From assembly GCF_950023065.1 (NCBI RefSeq), contig NC_088679.1, positions 3,472,001 to 3,536,000 of the forward strand: 64,000 nt of DNA. The letters are read 5' to 3'. Below are positions 9,371-20,852 of this stretch, in pieces. The notes beneath the pieces were generated by a model that did no database searches, was not told where the DNA came from, and saw nothing but the letters and a program-made list of their open reading frames with translations. The stretch's first letter is position 1. Each line of letters starts with the position of its first letter. Source of the DNA: Planococcus citri. Lineage: Eukaryota; Arthropoda; Insecta; Hemiptera; Pseudococcidae. The translations under genes were made by a program, and so were the position numbers.

Positions 9371-10059
9371 TCAGAGATTAAAATTTTTCAAAATATTTTT
9401 TGTGTAGGTAGATCTCGATGAGAGATGACGAATGATGCAGACAGCACTTATTTGCAAGAGAGATAGGTGTGCTCAAAGGTCTGCGGAAAATAGGTCGAGC
9501 TGAATCAATTTGAAAACTACTCGTAGGTATAAATGGCACGAATTCGAAACATTGGCCAGTTTGTGTGTCCATAGAAGTGTTTTTTGGAGATAAAGTGAAA
9601 ATCAGTGTTTCCACTTTTTTAAGCGCCGAAAATTAGCTGGAAAAGTTGAAAAATAATGCTTCTCCCTTGCGTCCAGGCTCAAAAATTCTGAAAAAATTAC
9701 TCCAAGAATAACTTTTCATAAAAACCACCTTGAGAGATAAGATTTCCTTGCCATTTGACGTCGTTTTTCGAAAACTACTCTTCATAATATATTGCTCATC
9801 TAAATATTTGTTTCGAGGCAATTGAAAAGTTGATTTTGTATTCCTGGCGCAGAACCCGCCATCATTACATATTATCCAAAATTTTCATTCATTTCGGGAC
9901 CGTCGCTTGCCACTAATTACAAAAAAATTATTGATCGAGAGAAAAAAGTTGCAAAGCATACCCAAACTCAACATTTATTTCTGCTCGAAAATAATTTTTT
10001 TCAAACGTGAGAGGGAGAAACAAAAGCGACCATATTAGGTATATTCCTGTTCGTTCTGA
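9371..10059. repeat. Repeat debris, family D fragment and 20-mer motif
   Basis: About 9570-9720 resembles 37105-37235 (shared GTGAAAATCAGTGTTTCCACTT-like tract and CAAAAATTCTGAAAAAA). A copy of the recurrent GGCGGGTTCTGCGCCAGGAA motif lies at 9840-9860 on the minus strand. The rest is AT-rich with no recognised coding sequence. Confidence 0.5.
9840..9860 (-). repeat. Recurrent 20-mer motif, minus-strand copy
   Basis: Perfect complement of GGCGGGTTCTGCGCCAGGAA plus one base. This is one of about a dozen copies in the window; see the clusters at 21365-21559, 25972-26336, 28661-29514 and 51186-51356. Confidence 0.85.
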
Positions 10060-10073
10060 CCCAGTTGACCAAA

Positions 10074-10359
10074 TGCTAGCAAATTTTGTGCTAGCGTAAA
10101 TGGTGCCGGAATTTGAGACACTTTTTTAAAAAAATGCTAGCAAATCAGTTGCGATTAGGTCGCATTAGAGTAGCAGAATTGCGCACAAATAGCTAGCACG
10201 TAGCTGGCACAAAGCTAGCAAAAAGCTAGCATTTTGTTGGCACTTTGCTCTGCATTCTGCTACGTACATGCGACTAAATCGCGACTGATTTGCTAGCAAT
10301 TTTTGCAAAAAGTGTCTCATATTCCGGCACCATTTACGCTAGCGCAAATTATGCTAGCA
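10074..10359. repeat. Imperfect palindrome inside the GCTAGC element
   Basis: The left arm (TGCTAGCAAATTTTGTGCTA, then a stretch with GTAAATGGTGCCGGAAT) is matched in reverse complement by the right arm, which ends ATTCCGGCACCATTTAC then GCTAGCGCAAATTATGC. Arms are roughly 100-120 bp, with a GCTAGC-rich centre. If transcribed, this would form a long hairpin. Confidence 0.85.
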
Positions 10360-10833
10360 GGAAGCTAGCATTTTGCTAGCGTAGAAACACTTTGATCAGT
10401 AAAGTAATTACTATTAATTAATTTTTAAAAATTCTGGGTGTTTCCTTTAACAGGTGGTAGTTTTCCAGGAAATTCCAAAAATTAGGCGACTGTCCCAGCT
10501 CAGAGGTAGCATAACGCTAGCAATGCTAGCATCTTGGGACAGTATAAGAAGAGTGATGTCACTCTTCTTACTTTTCAACAAGATACCACCTTGAGCTTAT
10601 ATTCAACTTGATGACACACTTTATCTAAGAGTAGCAAACTATACCATGAGAGAGATCGACGCTAGCAATTCGCTAGCATTATGCTAGCGCTTAGGTTGAA
10701 AAATCTCTTTATTAAATAAAAAATGGAAGTTTTTTTTTTAAATAGAAAAATTGTCAAAATTTAAAATTTGAAAATGAAGCATCAAACAAACCATGAAAAT
10801 GAAAAATTTCAAAAACATTTGAACAACATTTTA

Positions 10834-11515
10834 GTCCACGGCAATGGGGGTAATTGCACCCCCTGCAGATCCTCCGGGACAACTTTTTCCTTAAAGGGGA
10901 CATCCTAAGGAACATTTTAAAGCAAACTTGCTGAAAAAAAATTGGCCTTACTCACAAAATGGCGGCAATTTTGATTAAAAGGTCAGCCGAAATCACAGAT
11001 TTCGCGTTTCAACATAGGACGTGCACGAAATTTTTCAAACCTTACAAACATAGATCGAAAGATCATGCAAAAATTCATCACCTGTCAAAATTTCAAGTGG
11101 TAAAGTACCTTTTTCGATTTTTGGTGAATTTTCAAAAATCAAATTTTGGCCAAAATGTGAGAAAAAATCAAAATTTTACCAAATTGACCAAGAAACCTGA
11201 CATTTGGGATATACCCTATTTTCGACATGCCAAATCGATGGGAAACGGTTTCAACTTGTTTTGAGCAGTTCTGGAGCCTCCAGCAGATTTTTGAAACTCA
11301 AATTGAAGTTGTAAAGCTCAAATTTATTCTGAAAACTAATTTCAATACGCTACGAAGTACTGCAGGTGAATTTCAAGTCGTTTTGGAGCCTCCAGCGACT
11401 CTTTGAAAATTCCTGAAGCCTCCAGCAGATTTTTGAAACTTTAAATTTTCACAAAATTTCAGAATTTCCTAAAAGTAGCTGGAAGCTTCAAGAAACTAGA
11501 GATATGCTTACATTT
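10834..11515 (+). repeat. Truncated family A foldback copy nested in the GCTAGC element
   Basis: It starts at a TA with GTCCACGGCAATGGGGGTAA, a degenerate family A end. It then continues with the family's subterminal TTGCACCCCCTGCAGATCCT and the AAAATGGCGGC tract. The sequence follows copy 19127-20850 for about 600 bp and then stops; the right arm is missing. Confidence 0.75.
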
Positions 11516-11539
11516 TTCTAGAGCCAGATGGCTAAGTAA

Positions 11540-11905
11540 ATGCTAGCTCAGAGATGCAAGAATATTACCTGAAGTTTCCTATCATAAAACTGTGAGCAGG
11601 TAACATATTAGTCAGTGATACGCTGGCATTAAGCGAGCAGGTATAGAGTGAGGCAAAAGCTAGCTGAGATATGCGAGAATATTGCTTGAACTTTCTTGGC
11701 ATAGAATTGCAAGCAAGTATCCATCAGTGATACGCTAGCATCAGGCGAGCATGTATGAAGTGAAGTAAAAGCTAGCTGAGATATGCGAGAATATTGCTTG
11801 AACTGTCCTAGCATAGAATTGCGAGCAAGTATCCGCCAGTAATACGCTAGCATAAGGCGAGCAAGTTAAAGTGAAGTAAAAGCTAGCTGAGAGTCGCTGG
11901 AAAAC
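11540..11905. repeat. 111-112 bp tandem repeat, about 3.5 copies
   Basis: Units start with GCTAGCTGAGATATGCGAGA at about 11659, 11771 and 11882, with a more diverged copy at about 11547. Each unit holds two GCTAGC sites and GCGAGCA-like strings. Short open frames across it are by-products of the repeat. Confidence 0.85.
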
Positions 11906-12069
11906 AGCTCGAAAATTGCTAGAATTGAATTTGCTAGCGAAAAACTGCAAGAAAATCGCTTACTTTTAGCGAGATAATTATTGCTGGCCACAAAAGGCGA
12001 GTAAATTGCTAGCAACTTATCAAAACGCGAATAAAACGCTAGCTTTTTGCTAGCATGTGGTCAACTGGG

Positions 12070-12753
12070 GAAGTAAATTTTTCATTCCTGGCGCAAACTC
12101 GTTTACTTATTCTCCAGTCATTCCCAATTATTTTTTCAATTCATTTTCAGATTTTCGATCTCATTTTCAATGTAAGTACACTCGCTTCATTGTTGAGAAT
12201 TTTTTGTTTCCCTTTCACAGTTTTCGATTTTGCTCGCAGTTTTCAATTTTATTTTGGAAGTTTTTGATTTTTTTTCGAGTTTTAATTTAGTTTTTAGAGT
12301 TTTCAACTTCATATTTATGGTTTTTAATTTCATTCAATTTTTTAATCACATGGTGAGGAAAGATTTTTATTTTTACTTTTATTTTTTAATTTTTTTTTAC
12401 TCAGCTTTTGATGCAATTTTTGACATCAGTATTGTTGAATTTGAATTCCAATTTCTGACTTCGAATTTGGTTTTCCATTTTATTTTCTGAGATTTCCACT
12501 TTATTTTTAGAAATTTACATTTTTATTTTTTACATTGACAGTATTCACTTTTATTCTCAGTACCTATTTAATTTCGTTTCCAAGTTTTTGAATCATTTTT
12601 TGGTTGCATTTTCGGCTTTTGATATAATTTTCAGAATTACTTTCAATAGGTACTTACTTTGATTGTATTTTTGGCTTCTTGATCGTAGTTATTTTTAGCT
12701 TCCAAATCAAATTTCAGTTTTATAATTTTGCGTTTTCTTAGCACTTTCAAAGT
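12070..12753 (+). other. T-rich, strand-asymmetric low-complexity tract
   Basis: The plus strand is dominated by TTTT-A/G-ATTTT-like words with few A runs. The recurring syllables are cryptically repetitive without a fixed period. A degenerate copy of the 20-mer motif sits at 12084-12100. No gene is evident. A similar tract occurs at about 40100-40860. Confidence 0.5.
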
Positions 12754-13990
12754 GATCAATTCGTTCGCGAATGATTCATTAAATATGAATCAATTCGTTC
12801 GCGAATGATTCATCAAAAATGAATCAATTCGTTTGCGAATGATTCATTAAATATGAATCAATTCGTTCGCGAATGATTCACTAAAAATGAATCAATTCGG
12901 TCGCGAACGAGATTTGTCAAAAATGAATCAACTCGTTCGCGAATGATTCACTGAAAATGAGTCAATTCGGTCGCGAACGAGATTTGTCAAAAATGAATCA
13001 ACTCGTTCGCGAATGATACACCAAAAATGAATCAACTCGTTCGCGAATGATTCACCAAAAATGAATCAATTCGTTCGCAAATGATTCACTAAAAATGAAT
13101 CAGTTCGGTCGCGAACGAGATTTGTCAAAAATAAATCAACTCGTTCGCGAATGATTCACCAAAAATGAATCAATTCGTTCGGGAATGATTCATCAAAAAT
13201 GAACCAATTCGTTCGCGAATGAAATGATTCACCAAAAAATGAATCAATTCGTTCGCGAATGATTCGCTAAAAATGAATCTATTCGTTGGCAAACGATTCG
13301 CCAAAAATGAACCAATTCGTTCGCGAATGAAATGATTTACCAAAAAATGAATCAATTCGTTCGCGAATAATTCACGAAAAATGAATCAATTCGGTCGCGA
13401 ACGAGATTTGCCAAAAAATGAATCAGTTCGTTCGCGAATGAATCACAAAAAATGAATCTATTCCTTCATGAATGATTCACTAAAAATGAATTAATTCGGT
13501 CGCGAACGAGATTTGTCAAAAATGAATCAACTCGTTCGCGAATGATTCACTAAAAATGAATCAATTCGGTCGTGAACGAGATTCATCAAAAAATGAAGCA
13601 ATTCGTTCGCAAATGATTCACTAAAAATGAATCAGTTCGGTCGCGAACGAGATTTGTCAAAAATGAATCAACTCGTTCGCGAATGATTCACCAAAAATGA
13701 ATCAATTCGTTCGGGAATGATTCATCAAAAATGAACCAATTCGTTCGCGAATGAAATGATTCACCAAAAAATGAATCAATTCGTTCGCGAATGATTCGCT
13801 AAAAATGAATCAATTCGGTCGCGAATGAATCACAAAAAATGAATCTATTCGTTCGTGAATGATTCACTAAAAATGAATCAATTCGGTCGCGAACGAGATT
13901 TGTCAAAAATGAATCAACTCGTACGCGAATGATTCACTAAAAATGAATCAATTCGGTCGTGAACGAGATTCACCAAAAAATGAAGCAATT
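12754..13990 (+). repeat. 34-bp satellite array, block 1
   Basis: About 36 copies of a unit near 34 bp contain GAATCAATTCGTTCGCGAAT and a GATTCAYNAAAAAT spacer. Variants read GGTCGCGAACGAGATTTGTC, giving a higher-order alternation. The words TTCGCGAA and GAATGATTC are self-complementary, so each unit can fold. The sequence just after the array (13990-14030, TTCTACATAAACAATTTG) matches in inverted orientation the sequence just before block 2 at 46515-46555. Block 1 is therefore probably a truncated copy of that element. Confidence 0.92.
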
Positions 13991-14030
13991 TTCTACATAA
14001 ACAATTTGTTTGATAACAAATCAACTGATT

Positions 14031-16270
14031 AATATGAATACTATTATCCCTCAGTTTTCGAAAAAACGCTCCAAAGTGGGATAAAAATGAAATTCAGTCT
14101 ATCTACACTCAGATTTTATCTTCTTTGTGACCATTTCGATCAATTTATTAGACACTTATTTTCAAACATTTTTGTGTTGGTTCATTTCCAAATCAATTTG
14201 GTAAAATTTTGAGTTTTTCTTCACATTTGGCTTGAATTTGATTTTCAAAAATTCACCAATAAAATGCGCCTACAGTATCTACGTACCTGAAATTTTGGCT
14301 GTTGATGCACAAAAATTTGTTGCCAGCTGGGATGCCTCCCATTCTCCTCTGTTGGTCAATTTTGGTCTAAAATGAGCAAACCATCTATCTAAATTCGAAC
14401 CAAATTCGCCAATTTTTTCCTCGTTTTAAAGTTCTTATCATAAAATTAAATCGTAACCGATTTTGTGAGAAAGAAAACGTCGTAATTATTTGCCCAACTC
14501 GCGAAACATGCAGCTTTATTTTTTCCGATCAATGAAACAGTAAATTGAACCAGTTGCCAATGAGAAAACCCGAACAAAAAAATATGAACTCGATTTACGA
14601 ATCGATAAATTTTTCAATCCTATTCTGCGCACAATTTCATATTCACGGTGGCAAATCGCTATATAAATTACCTACCTGATGCTCGGCTGTATAGTCGTGG
14701 CGACAAAGGTTGGAAGCTCGAGTAGAAGTGACGTAACGTGACGTGACGTGTAGTACGAGAGACGCGACGCGACGCGACGTTTCATCGAAAGAGTGAAATC
14801 GCGTACCTAATAAAGATAAAAACGTCATTCGATATGATTACTTAACGAGCATGAATGTCGAGTCTCGTCAGTCATTCAACTCGTTTACTGGTACCTATCT
14901 GCTATGCCTGGCTGCCTATTTACGCAGCTATTATTACGACACGTATATTGTACCTATCCTACATAGAAGTACTGTAAATGGGACGACTAAAGCGACGTCG
15001 CGTCGCGCACCTATCGCAGCATGAAGCAACGAAAAAAAAAATAATGGCAGGATGACAGTTTGCTGTGTGAAAAACAAATGAAACGGAATACGAGCGTCGT
15101 ACTATAGGTATACTATAGGAAAACAAGAACGTACGGCAACGTTTCACCAGCTAAACTATACACGAAGGTATTTTGTGTTCAACTGTAATGTTTTCGCGCG
15201 AATAGCTTCGAAATAATGAAAAAAAAAACGACCACGCGGCCAAAAAAAAGATAATAAAAGGGGCATTGCGGTAGCAGAACCTAACTCCTTATCACGATGA
15301 GCGAGAAACGCAGAGCGCAGCTCAGGTGAGATGTAACACATAACAATGAAAATTTAAGTTGTTGCTAACTTTTTGGTGTCGGCCGAGGAGGCGAGATGTA
15401 GCGTTATTAATGCATTTGGCGCGAAAAATATAATATAATCACCTGTATACGAGTATCGCGCTTCCTGTCGTCGCTTCTCTCTCGCACTTGCCCCGTTGTC
15501 TGGTGCAGATTTCCCTGTTTCTCGCCAAATTATCCAGATATTCAAAATGTAATCAGAGAGCGGCACCGAGAGGGAGGAAAGATTCGCCAAACGAGTATTT
15601 AAGAAGCGGCCAAATTGATGTTTAATATTGAGCCACCGAGCCTTCCTCATCTCATCGTTCCGCGCTATCATCAGCCCCAAAAAGAAGGCGAGCTTCTTTA
15701 ACGTCGAGCCGCAGCCGCAAAGAAGCCGACATTTTCCCAATTTATTTCTCAACTCGAACAAGTGTAGTGGAGCGGGTGTAGCGCGGAATATCTCAACTTG
15801 TAAAGTACTAAAGTGATTCGCTTACGAGTTATTTTTTCATTAAAACGGGGCCGCGGCGATGGCGGATACGAGTTTCCTGTTGCTTGGGGTTTACACCCCC
15901 TCCACCTCGGTGACTTGAGAAAAAGCTACGCGAATCGCGAAAACTTTTTGCGATACGATTAAAAGAATTAATTTGCGATTTCGTCGTCGCGTCGTCGGTT
16001 ACGCTGCGCTGCATTGCTGACTATACTTACTCGTACTCGTACATACTACCCGGTAATTCCTGTCTTCTGCAATATACGAATAAATTACGAGATCGTACCG
16101 AGTTTTGTTCTATTAACTATGTTTTAATTACTGCTATTCGATGCAAAAGACCATCTCATTGTTTCATAGATTTCAAATCTAGTGCGAGGTTTGTGTACCA
16201 ATGTCTGAAGTTTTACCTACTTGGAGAGTTCTTATTCGAATGATACGAGGTTGCATCTACTCTACTTAAT
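14031..16270. other. Non-coding, apparently unique island
   Basis: Higher CG content than the repeats. It includes short runs of ACGTG (about 14728-14750) and GACGC (about 14761-14779). Open frames up to 135 codons exist on the minus strand (15354-15761), but I recognise no domain and see no codon bias supporting them. It could be host intergenic or intronic DNA. Confidence 0.45.
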
Positions 16271-17880
16271 AAATTGAAGTGGTGTTTTCTTTGTAACGCA
16301 ATCACTGCAAAACGGCTGGACGGAAAATTTTGAAAAAATACTCAAAATGTTCAGCGTGATGCGTAGATGGTTGTACTGAAATTTTTTTCGCGATTAGAGG
16401 CCTTAAAAAGCTGTAATTAAGCTTAAAAGTTTTGATGACGTCACGAATATCGTTGAGCTTTCATTTCGCTGCCAAATATTTCCGATTTGCTAAGCATTTT
16501 ACAAAATCATCAAAGCTTCAATTTTTAACATAGGTACTTATGTACTTAGAGAATAGGAGATCGAAGGTGAATCTATTCCTGAAGAAACTCGAAAAGTATG
16601 GGTGAGCTCATTGGCCAATCATATCTCTTCAACTTCAATTTTTTTTTACTTAATCAATTTGGAATTTTTACTTCTTGCATAAAAATCAGTTTAAAAACGG
16701 GAAATGTGATAAGTATACCTATCCAAAATGGTTAGATTTTTTTTGATTGTAAACTTAAAATTTTTACACCTTGCATAAAACCAATTTCAATACATACACG
16801 AAACTTAATAAAAATCGCCAAGTTGCCTTTATGTAGGTAAAATGCTAATCTTGCCCTAATCTCATGAATAGATGCACCACTATGCATGGCAGAAAAGATG
16901 CAAGATTGAATTTGAACATTATAATTTTGATAATTGAAAGAACAATGTTTTTGTTATGGGAGGGAAGAATTTGATTTTTTTGGCTTGAAAATAGAAATTT
17001 CAGTTCTAAAAAACGAAAGCAAAAAGACCCAAACAAAGTGAGGGTAAATGCTCTCAGAATTGTAAAAAAAAAATGTCTACCTTATGTGAGATCTCAGAAT
17101 TGTAAAAAAAAATTTTATGTGAGAAATTTATTTATCTATTTTTTTGAATTTGAATAAATAATAGATTTGGGAAAAATTCGAGTTTTTGGCTTGAAAATTT
17201 AAAAATTTGAGTGATTTTTTGAAATTGAATAAATAATAGATTTGGGAAAAATTCGAGTTTCTATTTGCTAAGAATTTTACAAAATCATCAAAGCTTCAAT
17301 TTTTAACATAGATAATAGGATATTGAAGGTGGATCTATTCCTGAAGAAACTCGAAAAGTATGGGTGAACTCATTGGCCAACTACTTGCATAAAAATCAGT
17401 TTAAAAACGGGAAATTTGATAAGCAGATCCAAAATGGTTACATTTTTTTTTTATTGTCAACTTAAAATTTTTACACCTTGCATAAAATCAGTTTAAATGC
17501 AATAAATTTGATAAATATTCAGAATGGTTTAATTTTTTTGAATGTCCAGTGTAAAATCAGTTTGAATCCAGGGAATTTTAAATCAAAAATTGCTAAGTTG
17601 CCTTGATGTAGGTAAATGGTAATCTTGCCTTCATCTTTGGCAGAAAAGATGCAAGATGGAATTTGAAAATTTTAATTTCGATAACGAAGAAAGAACAACG
17701 TTTTTGTTATGGGAAAAAATTGATTTTTTTGGCTGGAAAATTTCAAAATTTAAGTGATTTATTGTAGAAATTTCAGCTCTAAAAAACAACAGCAAAAGAC
17801 CCAAACGAAGTGAGGGCAAATGCTCTCAGAATTTTGTAATTCGAGAAGTAAAAAAAAAATTCAATGTTGGAAGTTTATTT
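16271..17880 (-). repeat. Dispersed repeat family C, two minus-strand copies
   Basis: About 16290-17040 is the reverse complement of much of 4081-4910. About 17270-17830 is a second, partial copy. Shared landmarks are the GAAGATCGAAGGTGAATCT-type tract, GACCCAAACAAAGTGAGGGT, and the GTGATGCGTAGATGGTTGTA tract (first copy only). Confidence 0.7.
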
Positions 17881-17923
17881 ATCATTTTTTTTTTTTGAAT
17901 TTGAATAAATAATAGATTTTTAG

Positions 17924-18125
17924 GAAGGTTTGATTTTGAAAAAAACAAAAACAAAAAAACGAACAGACTCGAGCCAAAAAATCCATTTGATGAAATTTTG
18001 TGGAAATTTCATGGTTCAAAATTAGAAGGTTTGATTTTGAAAAAAAAAACAAAAAAAAACGAACAGGTCCGAACCAAAAAAAATTCATTTGGTGAGATTT
18101 TGTGGAAATTTCGAGGTTCAAAAAT
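17924..18125. repeat. 101-bp tandem duplication
   Basis: Two copies start with GAAGGTTTGATTTTGAAAAA at 17924 and 18025. Both continue through a CAAAAACGAACAG tract, a CATTTGRTGARATTTTGTGG tract and a final GGTTCAAAA. Confidence 0.85.
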
Positions 18126-19126
18126 CTGCTGAAGGATCTGAAAAATTCTAAAATTTCGATGGAGGCCAAAAAATTACTTGAACCAACCGATTGGAAAGAT
18201 AGGTAAACTGATTAAAATAATCGTGCGATTCAGCTACAGTTGTGAATCGAATTCAATTTTCACGATTCAGAGTCTGATTCAAAATCCGATTTAAAATTGA
18301 TTCGCGATTCATTTCCGGGATTCGAATCGCCCAATTTCTCATTCTGACCATTATAGACTCATGTTGGGATGTAGATGGTCCACTGGACTTTGGATTTTCA
18401 AAAATTCCATACAAACTTGAGATACGTCCAGCAGAGAGGGGCCTTGGGGTGAAATTGTAAATTTTATGTTGTAGCCAAAAAAATGAAAAAATTTCAAAAA
18501 TTATCAATTTTTTTAAGTTACTTCAAGACGGCTGTATTCAATTCTATTTCTCGCCCGAAGGGCGGGTAATTTTGCTTGTTCTTCATAAATACAAATAGGT
18601 ACTTATTTGGCATTTTGAAACGTAAAATGAAAACAATTGAACAAGTTTCTGTGTTGTTGGCACTTTGGTTATTTCATAAGCACCCGAAATCACAAAATTT
18701 TTACAGGGAAACAACTGAAGATGTTTGCCTTCAATTGGATCGAGAATTTGGTTTTTGAAAAAATCCTCCTACAACCGAAAGTTCAGCTATCTAAATTGAT
18801 TCTTCGATTTTTGGCGAGTTTTTGAAAATCCAAAAATGATAATTTTTTCAGAAAGAGCAACTTCAAATTTGGATTTTATCTGATTAAAAAAAACTCAAAA
18901 TTTGATTAAATTGACGTAAAAGGTTGAGATTTTGTTCGTATCCTATTTTGAAACTACCGAGTCGATTGGTAATGGTTACGAGCATCCAGCAAATTTCGAC
19001 GAATTTTTCTTTTTTTTCCGAAAATAATTGCTGGAGAAAAATTTGGAAATGAACCAGCACTAGAAATAGATTGATCTAAATGGCCACAAAGATGGTAAAA
19101 TTGATTTTAGGTACATTTAATTTATA
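18126..19126. other. AT-rich debris with a Helitron-like hairpin end
   Basis: No gene is recognised. 18552-18578 holds a hairpin CGCCC-GAA-GGGCG followed by GGTAATTTTGCTTG and T, paralogous to the end at 1998-2027. About 18730-19020 resembles the interior of family A-related repeats (TTTGGCGAGTTTTTGAAAAT-like text). Confidence 0.45.
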
Positions 19127-20850
19127 GTCCGGCATATGACAATAGGAGTAATTGCACCCCCCCTGCCGATCCTCCGGGACAACTTTTTTCTTAAAGGGGA
19201 CATCCTAAGGAAAATTTTAAAGCAAACTTGCCCACAAAAAAGTTGGCCTTACTTACAAAATGGCGGCCATGTTGATTGACAGGTCAGCCAAAATCGCAGA
19301 TTTTGCGTTTCAACATAGGACTTGCACGAAATTTTTCAAACCTTACAAAGGTAGATCGAAAGATCATGCAAAAATTTATCACCTGTCAAAATTTCAAGTG
19401 CTAAAGTGCGTTTTTCGATTTTTGATGAATTTTCAGAAATCAAATTTTGGCCAAAATGTGAGAAAAAATCAAAATTTTACCAAATTGACCAAGAAAGCTG
19501 AAATTTGGGATATACCCTATTTTCGACATGCCAAATCGATTGGAAACGGTTTAAACCCGTTTTGAGCAGTTCAGGAGCCTCCAGCAGATTTTAGAAAGTC
19601 GAAATTCCCACAAAATGCCATCAAATTGGAGTTGGAAAGCCGAAATTTATTCTACAAACTAAATTCAATACGCTACGAAGTACTGCAGGTAAATTTCAAG
19701 TCGTTTTGGAGCCTCCAGCGACTTTTTTGAAAATTACTGGAGCCTCCAGTAGATTTTTGAAACTTGAAATTCCCGCAACATAATTTATCAAATGGAGTTG
19801 GAAAGCTGAAATTTACTTCACAGACTACATGGTGGTTTCAAATGGTTTTGAAACTTCCAGCTGCTTGTAGGAAATTTCAATTTTCCAAAAAAACGCCAAA
19901 GGTACAACCTTTCAAAAAGTTGCTTGAGGCTCCAAAACGACTTGAAATCCACCAGCAGTCAACTTCGTAGCGTATTGAAATTAGTTTTCAGAATGAATTT
20001 TGGCTCTCTATCTCAGTTTGATGAAATTTTGGGGAAATTTCAAGTTTCAAAAATTTACGGGAGGCTCCAGTAATTTTCAAAAAAGTCGCCGGGGGCTCTA
20101 AAATGACTTGAACCCACCTGAAGTCGTCTTCAGAGGGTGTTAAAATTGGAGTGTACAGTAAATTTCAGCTTTCCATCTCCATTTGATGAAATTTTGTGAA
20201 AATTTAAAGTTTCAAAAATCTGCTGCAGGCTCCAGTAATTTTCAAAAAAGTCACTGGAGGCTCCAAAACGACTTGAAATTCACCTGCAGCACTTCGTAGC
20301 GTATTGAAATTAGTTTTTAGAATAAATTTTAGCTTTACAACTACAATTTGATGGAATTTTGTGGGAATTTCGAGTTTCAAAAATCTGCTGGAGGCTCCAA
20401 AACTGCTCAAAACGGGTTGAAACCATTTCCAATCGATTTGGCATGTCGAAAATAGAGTATATCCCAAATTTCAGCTTTCTTGGTCAATTTGGTAACATTT
20501 TGATTTTTTCCCTCATTTTTGGCCTAAATTCGAATTTTAAAAATTCACCAAAAATCGAAAAACCCACTTTAGCACTTGAAATTTTGACAGGTGATAAATT
20601 TTTGCATGATCTTTCGATCTGTCTTTGTAAAGTTTGAAAAAGTTCGTGCAAGTCCTATGTTAAAACGCAAAATCTGCGATTTTGGCTGACCTGTCAATCA
20701 AAATGGCCGCCATTTTGTAAGTGAGGCCAACTTTTTTTTGGCAAGTTTGCTTTAAAATGTTCCTTAGGATGTCCCCTCTGAGAAAAAAGTTGTCCCGGAG
20801 GATCGGTGGGGGGGGAGGGGTGCAATTGCTCCTATTGTCATATGCCGGAC
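19127..20850. mobile_element. Family A foldback element, copy 1 (type-1 ends)
   Basis: A direct TA duplication lies at 19125-19126 and 20851-20852. The ends start GTCCGGCATATGACAATAGG, inverted at the right, followed by a TTGCACCCCCC tract and GATCCTCCGGGACAAC. Complementarity continues for several hundred bases, so the whole 1724 bp is an imperfect palindrome with arms near 800 bp. The interior holds repeated CTGGAG-S-CTCCAG words spaced roughly 60-130 bp. No transposase is encoded. A TA duplication fits Tc1/mariner-like mobilisation, but this is inference. Confidence 0.85.
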
Positions 20851-20852
20851 TA

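Larger units (their letters stand above)
10060..12069. mobile_element. GCTAGC-rich TIR element (non-autonomous)
   Basis: The ends are inverted: the left begins CCCAGTTGACCAAATGCTAG and the complement of the right begins CCCAGTTGACCACATGCTAG. The 2010-bp interior contains about 25 GCTAGC hexamers, where well under one would be expected by chance. It includes a 286-bp palindrome (10074-10359), a fragment of repeat family A (10834 to about 11515) and a 111-bp tandem array. No transposase frame is present and no convincing target duplication could be read at the edges, so the superfamily is unknown. Confidence 0.7.

Noticed and set aside
10959..11264. A 101-codon open frame starting AAAATGGCGGC, present also at 19260-19565 and shortened in other family A copies, with a good initiation context.
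   Set aside because: Comparing the two full-length copies by eye gives about 4 silent changes against about 15 altered residues, the pattern of neutral drift. Other copies stop after about 60 codons. No domain is recognisable.
12754..13990. CRISPR-like appearance of regularly spaced repeats.
   Set aside because: The units are head-to-tail satellite copies without unique spacers and lie in an intron-bearing animal genome.
15354..15761. A 135-codon minus-strand open frame in a CG-richer island.
   Set aside because: No recognisable domain and no evidence of codon selection. CG-richer composition lowers stop frequency.
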